Notes: generated from the sequence alone by a model not told the origin. A stretch of DNA of 64,000 nt from Verrucomicrobiota bacterium (GCA_016200005.1 JACQFP010000033.1:1-64000), one strand, 5' to 3'. Shown: positions 26,118-34,926, counted from the stretch's first letter. A program made the numbers and translations.

Positions 26118-27920
26118 ATGGACGCGACCGCACACGCTCTACCGCACACCGGAGTTCACGAAGGACATCACGAGGACGTGAACTTCTGGCGGAAATACAT
26201 TTTTTCCACCGACCACAAAACCATCGGCATCCAGTACGGCATCACTGGTCTGTGTTTCCTGATGTTCGGCTTTTGTTTGATGGCGTTGATGCGCTGGCAG
26301 ATGGCGTATCCCGGCACGCCGATCCCGTTGATTGGCGGACTGCTGAATTCGCTGCTTGGAGATGTGGCGGCCAAAGGGATCATGTCTCCGGACCTGTACA
26401 ACTCTTTCGGTGCGATGCATGGCACGATCATGGTTTTTCTGGCGATTGTGCCGCTGGCGTTTGCCGCGTTCGGAAATTTTGTTGTGCCGCTGCAGATTGG
26501 CGCGGTGGACATGGCGTTTCCGCGGGTCAACATGGCCAGTTACCAGGCGTATTTTCTTGGCGGCGTGATCATGCTGGTCAGTTTCTTCATTCCGGGTGGC
26601 GCGGCCCAGGCAGGCTGGACTTCATATTCGCCGTTGGCGTCCATCATTGCGACGGACGGACAGACTTTTTGGTTGATCGGCATGGTGTTTCTGATCACGT
26701 CATCGCTGTTGGGTGCGGTGAATTTCATTGCTACCATCATCCAATTACGCGCGCCGGGCATGACGTGGATGCGGCTGCCGTTTTTTGTCTGGGCGGAATT
26801 TGTGACCGCGTTCCTGCTGTTGCTGGCCTTTCCGCCGCTGGAAGCCGCCGCCGTCATGCAGTTGATGGACAAGGTGGCGCACACGAGTTTCTTTCTGCCG
26901 ACCGGGCTGGCGGTCGGCGGTGCCTACTCCAACATCAGCGGAGGTGGCAGTCCGTTATTGTGGCAACACCTGTTCTGGTTTCTAGGTCATCCGGAAGTTT
27001 ATGTCTTGATTTTGCCGGCGATGGGCATTGTTTGTGAAATCATCGCCAATAATACCCGCAAACCGATTTGGGGGTATCGCTCACTGGTTTATTCGGCACT
27101 GTGCATCGGGTTTCTCTCGTTCATCGTCTGGGCGCACCACATGTATATGACGGGGATGGGCACGAAAATTGCCACCTTCTTCCAGACGACGACGATGATC
27201 ATTTCAATTCCGTCGGTGATCATCCTGACGTGTTTCTTCATTTCGTTGTGGGGTGGGTCGATCCGGTTTAACACGCCGATGCTGTTTTGCCTCGCGTTCC
27301 TGCCAATGTTTGGCATCGGCGGGCTGACGGGTTTGCCACTGGGACTCAACTTCCCCGACCTGCACCTGCACGACACCTATTACGTTATCGCTCACTTCCA
27401 TTATATCGTCGCACCAGGAACGATTTTTGCGCTCTTCGCGGGAGTGTATTATTGGTTTCCGAAGGTGACGGGGCGAATGATGAGTGAATACTGGGGCAAG
27501 GTGCACTTCTGGCTCTCCTTGATTTTCATGAATCTGATTTTCCAACCGATGTTCGCGCAGGGCATGGCGGGCATGTTGCGCCGCATGTCGGACGGCGGCG
27601 CGAGCTATTCGATGGCCAAGGTCCCGGACGGCATCGGCGGCCTCAATGCGACGATGATGCATTTCAACTCGACGATTTCCTGGGCGGCGTGGTGCCTGGG
27701 GCTGGCGCAAATCCCATTCATCATCAATTTTTTCTGGAGCATCCGTCACGGCAAACGCGTGACCTCGGACAATCCCTGGGAAGCCACGACTCTGGAATGG
27801 CAGACCCCCACACCGCCGCCGCACGGTAATTTCACCAAGCCGATGGAGGTTCATCGGGGTCCGTATGAATACAGCGTGCCGGGGGCATCGAAGGACTTCA
27901 CGCCGCAGAACGAACCTTAA
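26118..27920 (+). CDS. ctaD: Cytochrome c oxidase subunit I (A1 type)
   Basis: This 600-residue protein has about twelve membrane helices. The heme-copper site is complete: GHPEVYVLILPAMG (CuB His cross-linked to Tyr, with the E of the A1 family), AHHMYMTG (two CuB His) and HDTYYVIAHFHYIVAPG (heme a and a3 His). It is the catalytic subunit that reduces O2 to water and pumps protons. The N-terminus is longer than in Paracoccus-type proteins and carries HTGVHEGHHEDVNFW. Confidence 0.97.
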   Translation: MDATAHALPHTGVHEGHHEDVNFWRKYIFSTDHKTIGIQYGITGLCFLMFGFCLMALMRWQMAYPGTPIPLIGGLLNSLLGDVAAKGIMSPDLYNSFGAMHGTIMVFLAIVPLAFAAFGNFVVPLQIGAVDMAFPRVNMASYQAYFLGGVIMLVSFFIPGGAAQAGWTSYSPLASIIATDGQTFWLIGMVFLITSSLLGAVNFIATIIQLRAPGMTWMRLPFFVWAEFVTAFLLLLAFPPLEAAAVMQLMDKVAHTSFFLPTGLAVGGAYSNISGGGSPLLWQHLFWFLGHPEVYVLILPAMGIVCEIIANNTRKPIWGYRSLVYSALCIGFLSFIVWAHHMYMTGMGTKIATFFQTTTMIISIPSVIILTCFFISLWGGSIRFNTPMLFCLAFLPMFGIGGLTGLPLGLNFPDLHLHDTYYVIAHFHYIVAPGTIFALFAGVYYWFPKVTGRMMSEYWGKVHFWLSLIFMNLIFQPMFAQGMAGMLRRMSDGGASYSMAKVPDGIGGLNATMMHFNSTISWAAWCLGLAQIPFIINFFWSIRHGKRVTSDNPWEATTLEWQTPTPPPHGNFTKPMEVHRGPYEYSVPGASKDFTPQNEP

Positions 27921-27925
27921 CCAAC

Positions 27926-28738
27926 ATGGAAATCCCCTACGCTGTTCAACCCCGCCGGGACACCGGCCTTTACAACGCCAAGGTCGGCATCTGGCTTTTT
28001 CTCGCCTCGGAAGTGATGCTATTCGGGGCGTTGTTTTCGTCGTACATCCTGTTGCGCGTAGGCTCGCCGCCGGAGAACTGGCCGCACGGTTTGCTCAACG
28101 TTCCCATCGGCGCGTTCAACACCACGGTGCTGATTGTTTCCAGCGTGACGGTGGTCATGGCCTGGGTTTCGCTGAAGATGAAACAATTTGGCCGGTTCAA
28201 GGTTTTTCAGACCGGCACAGTGCTTTGCGCGCTGATGTTCTTGGGAATCAAGAGCTACGAATACCACGAAAAATTTGTCCACTACGAAGTCTGGAAAACG
28301 GATGGCACCCGCATCACCGGGCATCTGGAAGGACACCCGATGTTCATGACGCTCGACAAGGTCAAGGCGGCAGGAAAGGACCACATCGTGTTGGAGGCCG
28401 ACCCGCATCACTACACCGAAGGTAGGCAGGCAATGGTCCGACACACAGCGAACGAACCACACAAGACCCTCGACATTCCAGTTTCCGAAATCAAACGTCT
28501 CTCCGCATACGTGCCGTCGCACAGCACTTACTTCGCAGTTTACTTCACGCTGACGGCGTTGCACGCATTGCACGTGTTGGGCGGGGCCATCGTGATTGGG
28601 TACTTGCTGGGGCCGGGCAGCAAGTTGTGGAAAACCGATCCGGAGCGCCTGACCAACCGGGTTGAAGTCTCCGGCCTGTTCTGGCACTTTGTTGACTTGG
28701 TCTGGATTTTTCTGTTTCCGGTTCTATACTTGTTGTGA
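27926..28738 (+). CDS. ctaE: Cytochrome c oxidase subunit III with a soluble insert
   Basis: This 270-residue protein has the usual five or so membrane helices (FLASEVMLFGALFSSYIL at the start, FWHFVDLVWIFLFPVLYLL at the end with the family WHF.D.VW motif). Between helix 3 and helix 4, residues of about 108-195 make a long charged loop (EVWKTDGTRITG to SEIKRLSAYVPS) that I do not know from standard subunit III. The insert would face one side of the membrane and might bind a partner. Confidence 0.93.
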   Translation: MEIPYAVQPRRDTGLYNAKVGIWLFLASEVMLFGALFSSYILLRVGSPPENWPHGLLNVPIGAFNTTVLIVSSVTVVMAWVSLKMKQFGRFKVFQTGTVLCALMFLGIKSYEYHEKFVHYEVWKTDGTRITGHLEGHPMFMTLDKVKAAGKDHIVLEADPHHYTEGRQAMVRHTANEPHKTLDIPVSEIKRLSAYVPSHSTYFAVYFTLTALHALHVLGGAIVIGYLLGPGSKLWKTDPERLTNRVEVSGLFWHFVDLVWIFLFPVLYLL

Positions 28739-28745
28739 GTTTTTT

Positions 28746-29054
28746 ATGAGTGACCATGCTGACGTTTCTAAACACATCCGCGGCTACCTGATCGTGGGCG
28801 CGACATTGCTGATCGGCACCATTCTGACGGTGCTGGCGTCCTACCTTGACCTGGGCCATCACTGGAACATCATCCTCGCGCTCATCATCGCCACGGTGAA
28901 GGCGTCGCTGGTGGTGCTGTTCTTCATGCACCTGATTTCGGAGCGGCAGATGATCTATATCGTGCTGGCGTTCACAGCGGTTTTCTTCTCGGGACTGATG
29001 TACCTGACGCTTTGGTCCACCCACGCTGACAGCATTATCCACAATGTCCCTTAA
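28746..29054 (+). CDS. Cytochrome c oxidase subunit IV
   Basis: ATG 28746 gives 102 residues with three membrane helices and the ATVKASLVVLFFMHL motif characteristic of bacterial CtaF/CoxD-type subunit IV. It helps assemble and stabilise subunit I. An 11-bp overlap links it to the next small gene, so translation is coupled. Confidence 0.9.
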   Translation: MSDHADVSKHIRGYLIVGATLLIGTILTVLASYLDLGHHWNIILALIIATVKASLVVLFFMHLISERQMIYIVLAFTAVFFSGLMYLTLWSTHADSIIHNVP

Positions 29055-29253
29055 AGCATTCCATATCGTTTTCATCACGGCTTCCAGCGCGCTGGCCATC
29101 GGGTCGGGCGTGTGGTCGCTGAACAACGCCCTTTCCGACGCGGGAACAAGATGGGACTGGGTCTTCGGCATCGGCTCGCTGGCTGCGGGCGTTGCACTCA
29201 TCTTTTATGGCCGGTATTTTTTGAAGAAACTGAAAAAAGTGGGTTACCTGTGA
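29044..29253 (+). CDS. Small two-helix membrane protein
   Basis: This 69-residue protein has two hydrophobic helices (about 8-28 and 41-58) and a basic tail ending KKLKKVGYL. No family is recognised. It is wedged between subunits IV and II, overlapping both neighbours (11 bp before, 4 bp after). It is therefore surely expressed with the oxidase and may be an assembly factor or accessory subunit. Confidence 0.75.
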   Translation: MSLKAFHIVFITASSALAIGSGVWSLNNALSDAGTRWDWVFGIGSLAAGVALIFYGRYFLKKLKKVGYL

Positions 29254-29516
29254 ACTTTCAATCCGCAATCAAAAAAATCCTGCCGGCCGCTTTGATGTTG
29301 TCGGCAAAATCGGCCTTTGCCTGTGCGGCGTGCTACGGGGCATCGGACGCGCCCATGGCCAGAGGCATGAACTGGGGCATCTTCACTTTGCTGGTGGTCG
29401 TTGGCACGGTGTTGTGCGGCATTGCCGGGGTCGGAATCTTCCTGGTGAAACGCGCCGCTGACGTCGCGGTTGAATCGTCCGACTCACCGATTTCAGAAGA
29501 AACCGTAAGGCTTTGA
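29250..29516 (+). CDS. Small membrane protein with CxxC
   Basis: GTG 29250 (GTGA overlap with the previous stop) gives 88 residues. An N-terminal hydrophobic segment ends SAFACAACYGASDAPMARG, so a CxxC pair lies just outside the first helix. A second helix (GIFTLLVVVGTVLCGIAGVGIFL) follows. The CxxC next to a membrane segment suggests copper or thiol handling in oxidase assembly, but this is a guess. It ends two bases before the subunit II start. Confidence 0.72.
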   Translation: MNFQSAIKKILPAALMLSAKSAFACAACYGASDAPMARGMNWGIFTLLVVVGTVLCGIAGVGIFLVKRAADVAVESSDSPISEETVRL

Positions 29517-29518
29517 CC

Positions 29519-30310
29519 ATGGAAACAATCTTCGAATTCTTTCACAAACTTTTGTGTCTGCCCGTGTCGGCCTCCGAGCATGGCCGCGACGTTGATCTTC
29601 TGATCATTTACATCCACTGGCTGATGATCGTGCTGTTCGTCGGCTGGCTCGCCTATTTTTTCTACGCGCTGCTGCGTTTCCGCAAGACAACCCATCCCAA
29701 GGCCGATTACCACGGCGTTCGCAGTCACACTTCCAGCTATCTCGAAGTTGCGGTGGCGGTGGTTGAAGCTGTGTTGCTGCTCGGTTTTGCCATCCCGTTC
29801 TGGAGCCGGATGGCGGCGGCAAGTCAGTTTCCAAAGGAGAGCGAATCCACTGTCATCCACGTGGTCGCGCAGCAATTCGCCTGGAACATCCGTTATCCCG
29901 GCAAGGATGGCATCGCCGGGAAACAGGACTTTCGTCTGGTCAGCGACAAGAATCCGTTCGGTCTCGATCCCAACGACCCGAACAGCAAGGACGATTTTAC
30001 CACACTCAACGAAATGCATGTGCCGGTCAACAAGCCGGTGATCGTCAAGTTGACCTCCAAGGACGTCATTCATTCCTTCAAGATCATCGCCATGCGTGTC
30101 ACTCAGGACGCTATTCCCGGCCTGCCGGTGCCCACGCACTTCAAACCCACCAAGGTGGGAGTTTATCAGATCAACTGCGCTCAACTCTGTGGCAATGGCC
30201 ACGCCACCATGGCGATGGGGCGATTGACCGTGGAGTCGGAGGAAGATTACCAAAAGTGGCTCGCCGCCAAATCCAAGTCCGCCGGCGGCGCGGCGCAAAG
30301 TTTTGAATAA
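29519..30310 (+). CDS. ctaC: Cytochrome c oxidase subunit II
   Basis: ATG 29519 gives 263 residues: two membrane helices and a cupredoxin domain carrying the binuclear CuA centre. CuA ligands are all present: H in KDVIHSFKI, then CAQLCGNGHATM with two Cys, His and Met. The residue between the cysteines that is usually Glu (CAELCG/CSEICG) is Gln here. There is no fused cytochrome c domain, so an external donor (cytochrome c or the cupredoxin) must supply electrons. Subunit II follows I, III and IV, an order unlike the common II-I-III. Confidence 0.95.
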   Translation: METIFEFFHKLLCLPVSASEHGRDVDLLIIYIHWLMIVLFVGWLAYFFYALLRFRKTTHPKADYHGVRSHTSSYLEVAVAVVEAVLLLGFAIPFWSRMAAASQFPKESESTVIHVVAQQFAWNIRYPGKDGIAGKQDFRLVSDKNPFGLDPNDPNSKDDFTTLNEMHVPVNKPVIVKLTSKDVIHSFKIIAMRVTQDAIPGLPVPTHFKPTKVGVYQINCAQLCGNGHATMAMGRLTVESEEDYQKWLAAKSKSAGGAAQSFE

Positions 30311-30427
30311 AGTGGCGGGATTGCTGCCTCGCAGTTGCCTCCGTGGGAAATCAGCGGTGCCGACCTTGGTTGACCTACCAGAAGATCTTTGTTGCGTGCT
30401 CTGCGCCGGCGTGCGGCAATTGAAGCG

Positions 30428-31102
30428 ATGAAGTTTACCGTCCGACCTCTGGAGTGGGTGGTTTGGGGTGGCCTGGCGCTGGTCATCGCGTCGATCAGCG
30501 GTGCATTTTTCTGGACCAAGCTGGCGACCGGCGCGGCTTCGAGTGGCGGACCCATGCCCGTAATCGGACAACTCTCTGATTTCGTTCTGACCAATCAATC
30601 TGGGCAAGCCGTTTCACTGGCCGATCTGCGCGGTCAAGTCTGGGTGGCCGACATCATCTTCACCCGCTGCCCCGGCCCGTGCTTAAAGATGACCCGCCAT
30701 TTTGCGGAATTGCAATCCAGCTTGCCGGCCAACGAACCGATCAAGCTGGTTTCCCTGACCAGCGATCCCGAATATGACTCGCCCAGGATTTTGAAAAAAT
30801 ACGCGGAGCGATTCAGCGCGGATTCAAATCGCTGGTGGTTTCTAACCGGTGACAAACCGCAAATCCGCCGGCTCGCCGTGAATGATTTCAAGTTCGTCGT
30901 CGTGGAAAAAAAACCGGAGGAGCGCGACATTCCCGAAGACTTGTTCCTACACAGCACCGGGTTTGTGGTGGTGGATCGGCAGGGGCGCGTCCGAGGATGG
31001 GCGGATAAACAGGGTGGAGTGCACGCTTATTATGATTCTGAAAATCCCGATGAGCGGGCACTGATACCTTCAGCCGTCAAACAATTGCTCGGCGAAAAAT
31101 AA
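30428..31102 (+). CDS. SCO1/SenC copper chaperone
   Basis: ATG 30428 gives 224 residues: one membrane anchor (VVWGGLALVIASISGAFFW) and a thioredoxin-like domain. The copper site is RCPGPCLKM (CxxxC) with the distal His in FLHSTGFVVVD. SCO proteins load or reduce the CuA centre of subunit II, encoded immediately upstream. Confidence 0.93.
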   Translation: MKFTVRPLEWVVWGGLALVIASISGAFFWTKLATGAASSGGPMPVIGQLSDFVLTNQSGQAVSLADLRGQVWVADIIFTRCPGPCLKMTRHFAELQSSLPANEPIKLVSLTSDPEYDSPRILKKYAERFSADSNRWWFLTGDKPQIRRLAVNDFKFVVVEKKPEERDIPEDLFLHSTGFVVVDRQGRVRGWADKQGGVHAYYDSENPDERALIPSAVKQLLGEK

Positions 31103-31106
31103 ACTC

Positions 31107-31550
31107 ATGACCTTTGCTGATCTTCCAGCCGTCAACGCTTGTCTGAACGGATTAAGCGCAATCTTTTTGACGGCAGGTTACTGTTTCATCCGAAGGCAAA
31201 AGAAAATTGCCCATCGCAACTGCATGATCTCGGCGTTCATCACTTCGGTCCTTTTCCTGATCTGCTACATCACCTATCACAGTTACGTTGCCTACGTCTT
31301 GCACAGAGGGCCTACGGTTTTCAAAGACCCGGCCTGGTTTCGCCCGATCTATTTGATGATCCTGCTGACGCACACCGTGCTCGCCGTGGTGATTGTTCCG
31401 ATGGTTTTGATCACGCTTAATCGCGCGGTCAAACAACGCTTCGAACTCCACAAGAAGATCGCCCGTTGGACCTGGCCGCTCTGGATGTATGTGTCGGTGA
31501 CGGGTGTGGTGATTTACCTGCTGCTCTACAAAATCTTCCCGCAACACTGA
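31107..31550 (+). CDS. DUF420 membrane protein
   Basis: This 147-residue protein with four membrane helices begins LPAVNACLNGLSAIFLTAGYCFIRR and contains the DUF420 histidine pattern (KIAHRNCM, TYHSYV, THTVLAVV, HKKIARWTWPLW). Members of this family (CtaM in Bacillus/Staphylococcus) are needed for heme-copper oxidase maturation. It closes the oxidase operon, and a strong palindrome follows at once. Confidence 0.9.
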   Translation: MTFADLPAVNACLNGLSAIFLTAGYCFIRRQKKIAHRNCMISAFITSVLFLICYITYHSYVAYVLHRGPTVFKDPAWFRPIYLMILLTHTVLAVVIVPMVLITLNRAVKQRFELHKKIARWTWPLWMYVSVTGVVIYLLLYKIFPQH

Positions 31551-31630
31551 AGTTGGAGTTCAAGCTTCAGCTTGTTCCGGATCGCGGCGGAGACGAGAAA
31601 CGGGAACAAGCTGAAGCTTGAACTCCAACT
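31551..31630. terminator. 28-bp-arm palindrome between convergent genes
   Basis: The arms at 31551-31578 and 31603-31630 are exact reverse complements (AGTTGGAGTTCAAGCTTCAG at the outer end) around a 24-bp loop. The palindrome begins one base after the DUF420 stop and ends inside the stop codon of the yqeY gene on the other strand. It lacks a T tract but could stop or protect both transcripts. Parts of it recur at 51851-51892 and near 57360. Confidence 0.7.
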
Positions 31631-32075
31631 ACGGCAACAGCTTTCCCACCAGCGCACTGATGGTCTTGCCGTCGGCCCGCCCGGCAGCTTTGGCTTGAAC
31701 GGCTTTGATAACCGTCCTCACGTCTTTCTTACTCGTCGCACCGACCTCCTGAATTGTCGCTCGCACGAGCGATTCCAATGGCTCCGCTGCCAATGGCTCA
31801 GGCAGGAATTGTTCCAGCACAACAACCTCCTGCTTTTCCTTGGCGGCCAGTTCGGGACGGTTTCCTTTTTCGAACTGCTCAATCGAATCGCGCCGCTTTT
31901 TGATTTCCTTTTGCACCAGGGCGACAACTTCGGCATCCGACAGGTTTTCGGTCTTGCGTTCGATTTGCGCGTAACCCATGGCAGACTTGAGCAACCGCAG
32001 CGTGCCGAGACGGTCGGCATCCTTGGCGAGCATCGCGGTCTTGATTTCCTGCCCGACGCGTTCCTGCAAGGTCAT
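31629..32075 (-). CDS. yqeY: GatB/YqeY-domain protein
   Basis: This 148-residue protein has the typical single YqeY domain: LQERVGQEIKTAMLAKDADRLGTLRLL at the N-terminus, the EVVALVQKEIKKRRDSIEQFEKGNRPELA helix pair and the C-terminal GRADGKTISALVGKLL. The fold matches the tRNA-binding tail of GatB, but the function of stand-alone YqeY is not established. It follows the UVR-motif gene by four bases. Confidence 0.93.
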   Translation of the reverse strand: MTLQERVGQEIKTAMLAKDADRLGTLRLLKSAMGYAQIERKTENLSDAEVVALVQKEIKKRRDSIEQFEKGNRPELAAKEKQEVVVLEQFLPEPLAAEPLESLVRATIQEVGATSKKDVRTVIKAVQAKAAGRADGKTISALVGKLLP

Positions 32076-32078
32076 AGA

Positions 32079-32840
32079 CTATTCGGTGACTTTGAAATTG
32101 CGCAGGGCATCGCGCATCTGGGCGGCCTTCTCATAATCCTCGTGCTGAACCGCCTCGTGCAGTGCTTTCTCGATTTTTTCCCGCTCCGATAGCGGCCGTT
32201 TGGCATGAATCTCCTCCAGCCAGTTTTCGAGTGAATGAATTTCGCCGCTCTGCTCCAGCATTTCCATGCGTGAGTGTTCCCGGTAAAATTCCCGGATGCG
32301 TTCCAGTCCTTCTTCAATTTGTTTCACGCCGTTGGGATAATCATCCGCCTTCAACGATTGCGTGGCGCGGGCGCGGGTGTGAATCATGAGCAGTTGCGTC
32401 TGAAACTGCTGAAGTGACCACGCAAGCTCCTCCGATTCTGCGTGAGCGCTCACAAAGGCAAACACCGCAAGATTGCGCTCCGTGTCGCGAATCACCCCGT
32501 CGTAATCCTCGAGCTGCAACAGACAAATGTAACGATGATGGTACTGTAACGCTTCCAATTGCAATTTGGCGCAGTCCTCCGCCTGAAGCACAAAGTCCTC
32601 GTCGTCGCCCTCATTCGCCGCGAGGTGCTTGTAAAGCTGCGCCTGGTAATAATCGAACAGGGAGGGATGACCAAGCGGACGTTTGCCGTCGGGCCGTCCG
32701 GTGGCGTTCATCTGCAACAAACCCATATCGACGCGCAGTTGGATTTTTTCAACACCGTCATTGCCCATGAATTTCCGGACCACGACCTGCCCGGGTTGAT
32801 AATCCCACTGCGCCAGAAGGTGCGAGATGTCGAAGTTCAT
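32079..32840 (-). CDS. UVR-motif protein
   Basis: ATG 32840 gives 253 residues. The last 40 residues match a UvrB/UvrC interaction motif (SEREKIEKALHEAVQHEDYEKAAQMRDALRNFK), the short helical hairpin also found in McsA/ClpC-type adaptor proteins. The N-terminal 200 residues are helical with no zinc cysteines, so it is not a standard McsA. It may bind a Clp ATPase or a UvrC-like partner. It is co-transcribed with yqeY. Confidence 0.75.
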   Translation of the reverse strand: MNFDISHLLAQWDYQPGQVVVRKFMGNDGVEKIQLRVDMGLLQMNATGRPDGKRPLGHPSLFDYYQAQLYKHLAANEGDDEDFVLQAEDCAKLQLEALQYHHRYICLLQLEDYDGVIRDTERNLAVFAFVSAHAESEELAWSLQQFQTQLLMIHTRARATQSLKADDYPNGVKQIEEGLERIREFYREHSRMEMLEQSGEIHSLENWLEEIHAKRPLSEREKIEKALHEAVQHEDYEKAAQMRDALRNFKVTE

Positions 32841-32962
32841 GGCCGCAATATGGACGCCAGTCTTCCGCAAGTCAACGCGCCGAATCGCTGGCTGCGAAAA
32901 TAAATCTCGCGGGAACTCAGGGCGGACTTGAGTTGTCAGGTCGTTTCAGCGAAAAGCAACTC

Positions 32963-33943
32963 ATGCCGTCGGTTGTCAAAGTTGCCATTCATGCGAGTCA
33001 ATTCCCGGAAAACGTGCGGCGGGATTTGCTGGAATCGCTTCGCACCCGCCAGGTGAACCACAAATTCCACTACGATAGCGTCAAGCAAACGCAAAAATGG
33101 CTCGCGCTGCATCAGGCCTGCTCGCCGTCGCGCAATGATTCCGACTGCGCGGCGACTTATGACCGGAGCTTCGAAGCAGTCTCGGCTCGAATCAACCCTG
33201 CCCATGTTCACTTGATCGGGCTCGGTTGTGGTGGCGGTCAAAAGGACGCGCGGCTCCTGGAATTGCTGAAACGAAACGGCAAACGCGTCGCCTACACTCC
33301 GTCCGACGTCAGCGTGGCGATGGTTTTAGTGGCCCGACAGACCGCGTTGTCAGTGATTTCTGAAAAAGATTGTCACCCGTTCGTCTGTGACCTGGCGACG
33401 GCAGACGATCTGACAGAGATTTTCGATCGACGAATTGATCCCGATGCAACGCGGCTCGTCACGTTCTTTGGCATGATTCCGAACTTCGAGCCGGAGGGGA
33501 TCCTGCCGCGCTTGGTGGCTTTGTTGCGTCACGGCGATTACTTACTTTTCAGCGCCAATCTCGCGCCTGGGCCAAACTATGCCGCCGGCGTCCAACGCAT
33601 TTTACCGCAATACGACAACGTGCTGACCCGCGACTGGCTGATGACTTTTCTGCTCGACCTCGGCGTGGATCGGGACGATGGCGACTTGCGATTCACTGTC
33701 GAGGATGGCCAGTGTGGGTTGAAACGCGTCACCGCGTATTTTCATTTCTCGCGCTCGCGTGCGATCCTGTTGGACGACGAACGGTTTGTGTTTTCTGACG
33801 GCGAAGCCATTCGCTTGTTCTTTTCCTACCGTTACACGTCCGGACGTGTCCGGTCGCTGTTAAACCAGCGCGGATTGGAAGTCCTGGACCAATGGATCGC
33901 CCGATCGGAAGAGGAAGGAGTCTATCTCTGCCAGCGAATGTGA
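32963..33943 (+). CDS. EgtD-like SAM methyltransferase
   Basis: ATG 32963 gives 326 residues of the histidine-specific methyltransferase (DUF2260) type. The SAM site is HLIGLGCGGGQKDARLLELL, followed by YTPSDVSVAMVLVARQ and LVTFFGMIPNFEP, as in EgtD, which trimethylates histidine in ergothioneine synthesis. The other ergothioneine genes are not nearby and overall similarity looks distant, so the substrate may be another amino acid or amine. Confidence 0.7.
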   Translation: MPSVVKVAIHASQFPENVRRDLLESLRTRQVNHKFHYDSVKQTQKWLALHQACSPSRNDSDCAATYDRSFEAVSARINPAHVHLIGLGCGGGQKDARLLELLKRNGKRVAYTPSDVSVAMVLVARQTALSVISEKDCHPFVCDLATADDLTEIFDRRIDPDATRLVTFFGMIPNFEPEGILPRLVALLRHGDYLLFSANLAPGPNYAAGVQRILPQYDNVLTRDWLMTFLLDLGVDRDDGDLRFTVEDGQCGLKRVTAYFHFSRSRAILLDDERFVFSDGEAIRLFFSYRYTSGRVRSLLNQRGLEVLDQWIARSEEEGVYLCQRM

Positions 33944-33986
33944 ATCCATTCGAGTCAATCTGCGTTCATTAGCGTTCATCTGCGGT

Positions 33987-34874
33987 TCAAAACACTTTCA
34001 ACGTATCCAGCACGGCCTTGACGCGAGCCACTTCGTGAGTGCGGAACAAGTCTGTCTTGCCCAACGCCGCCAGCACCGCAAAGAACGGCTCGGCACAGCG
34101 CACTTCCTCGCCGAAATATTCAAAGGCGTGGGGCAGCGCGTGGCAAACCGGGTAGCCGTATGCCCGCAACCGAAACGTATTCAGGAACACGTTCATTTGA
34201 TGCCGCACCCGCACCGCGCTGTCCCGCAAATTGCGGTAGTAAAAGCCCAGGCCAGGATCGATCAATATTTTCTCCACGCCGGCGTGCGTGGCGATTTCTA
34301 TCTGCTTGGAGAAATAATCGCGCATCAATGCGACCGGATCAGCGCTGAAATCAAAATCTCCGACTTCGCGCACGTTCCTTCCTTGTACGTAGCAAATGAT
34401 GACCGCCGCATCGTGGTCGGCCACCAGGCGAAAGATTTCCTCACTGCCCGCCGTGCCGGTCAGATTCAAAATGTTCGCGCCGGCTTCGAGACAGTTGCGG
34501 GCGACCGCCGGTTGATACGTTTCCGCTGACACTGGAATGTTCGCGGCGCGCAGACCTTTGATGACGGGAAGCAATTTGCCGCTTTGCGCCGCGACGTCCA
34601 TGCGCTCTGCGTGGGCGAGGGTTGATTCCGCGCCGAGATCAACGATGTCCGCGCCCTGCTCGCGCAGAACTTTGCCGCGTTGAACCGCTGATTCCGTCGT
34701 CAGACACACGCTTTCCCGATACCAAGAATCGGGGGACAGATTGATGACGCCCATGATCCCTGGTTGGGAATCGAAATCGAACTGTTGGCCGCCAATGGAA
34801 AACTCCTTCACCCGCGTGTTTGCTGCGGCACGATTTCGCTCCAGCAGTTCGGCAAGTTGTTCGAGGTTCAGCAC
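33987..34874 (-). CDS. Dihydropteroate-synthase-like protein
   Basis: I choose GTG 34874 (295 residues); upstream the frame runs only through a heptamer array. The DHPS TIM-barrel signature is readable: GIMGVINLSPDSWYRES (compare NVTPDSF), ADIVDLGAEST (compare DIGGEST) and LIDPGLGFYYRN (compare DPGIGF). Canonical DHPS joins pABA to the pterin. The motifs are diverged, so a related pterin-binding or methyltransferase-like activity is possible. The first 21 codons (LNLEQLAELLERNRAAANT) are a duplicated sequence found again at 42890-42958. Confidence 0.8.
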   Translation of the reverse strand: MLNLEQLAELLERNRAAANTRVKEFSIGGQQFDFDSQPGIMGVINLSPDSWYRESVCLTTESAVQRGKVLREQGADIVDLGAESTLAHAERMDVAAQSGKLLPVIKGLRAANIPVSAETYQPAVARNCLEAGANILNLTGTAGSEEIFRLVADHDAAVIICYVQGRNVREVGDFDFSADPVALMRDYFSKQIEIATHAGVEKILIDPGLGFYYRNLRDSAVRVRHQMNVFLNTFRLRAYGYPVCHALPHAFEYFGEEVRCAEPFFAVLAALGKTDLFRTHEVARVKAVLDTLKVF

Positions 34875-34884
34875 AGCGGACGAG

Positions 34885-34926
34885 ATCGTAAATCGAAAAT
34901 CATGAATCGTAAATGGAGAATGGAGA
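34885..34926. repeat. Six-unit heptamer array
   Basis: ATCGTAA, ATCGAAA, ATCATGA, ATCGTAA, ATGGAGA, ATGGAGA follow without gaps just upstream of the DHPS-like start, then TGGCGCGCCC. The same order (gene start, heptamers, TGGCGCGCCC) is seen at 42890-43013. Confidence 0.75.
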
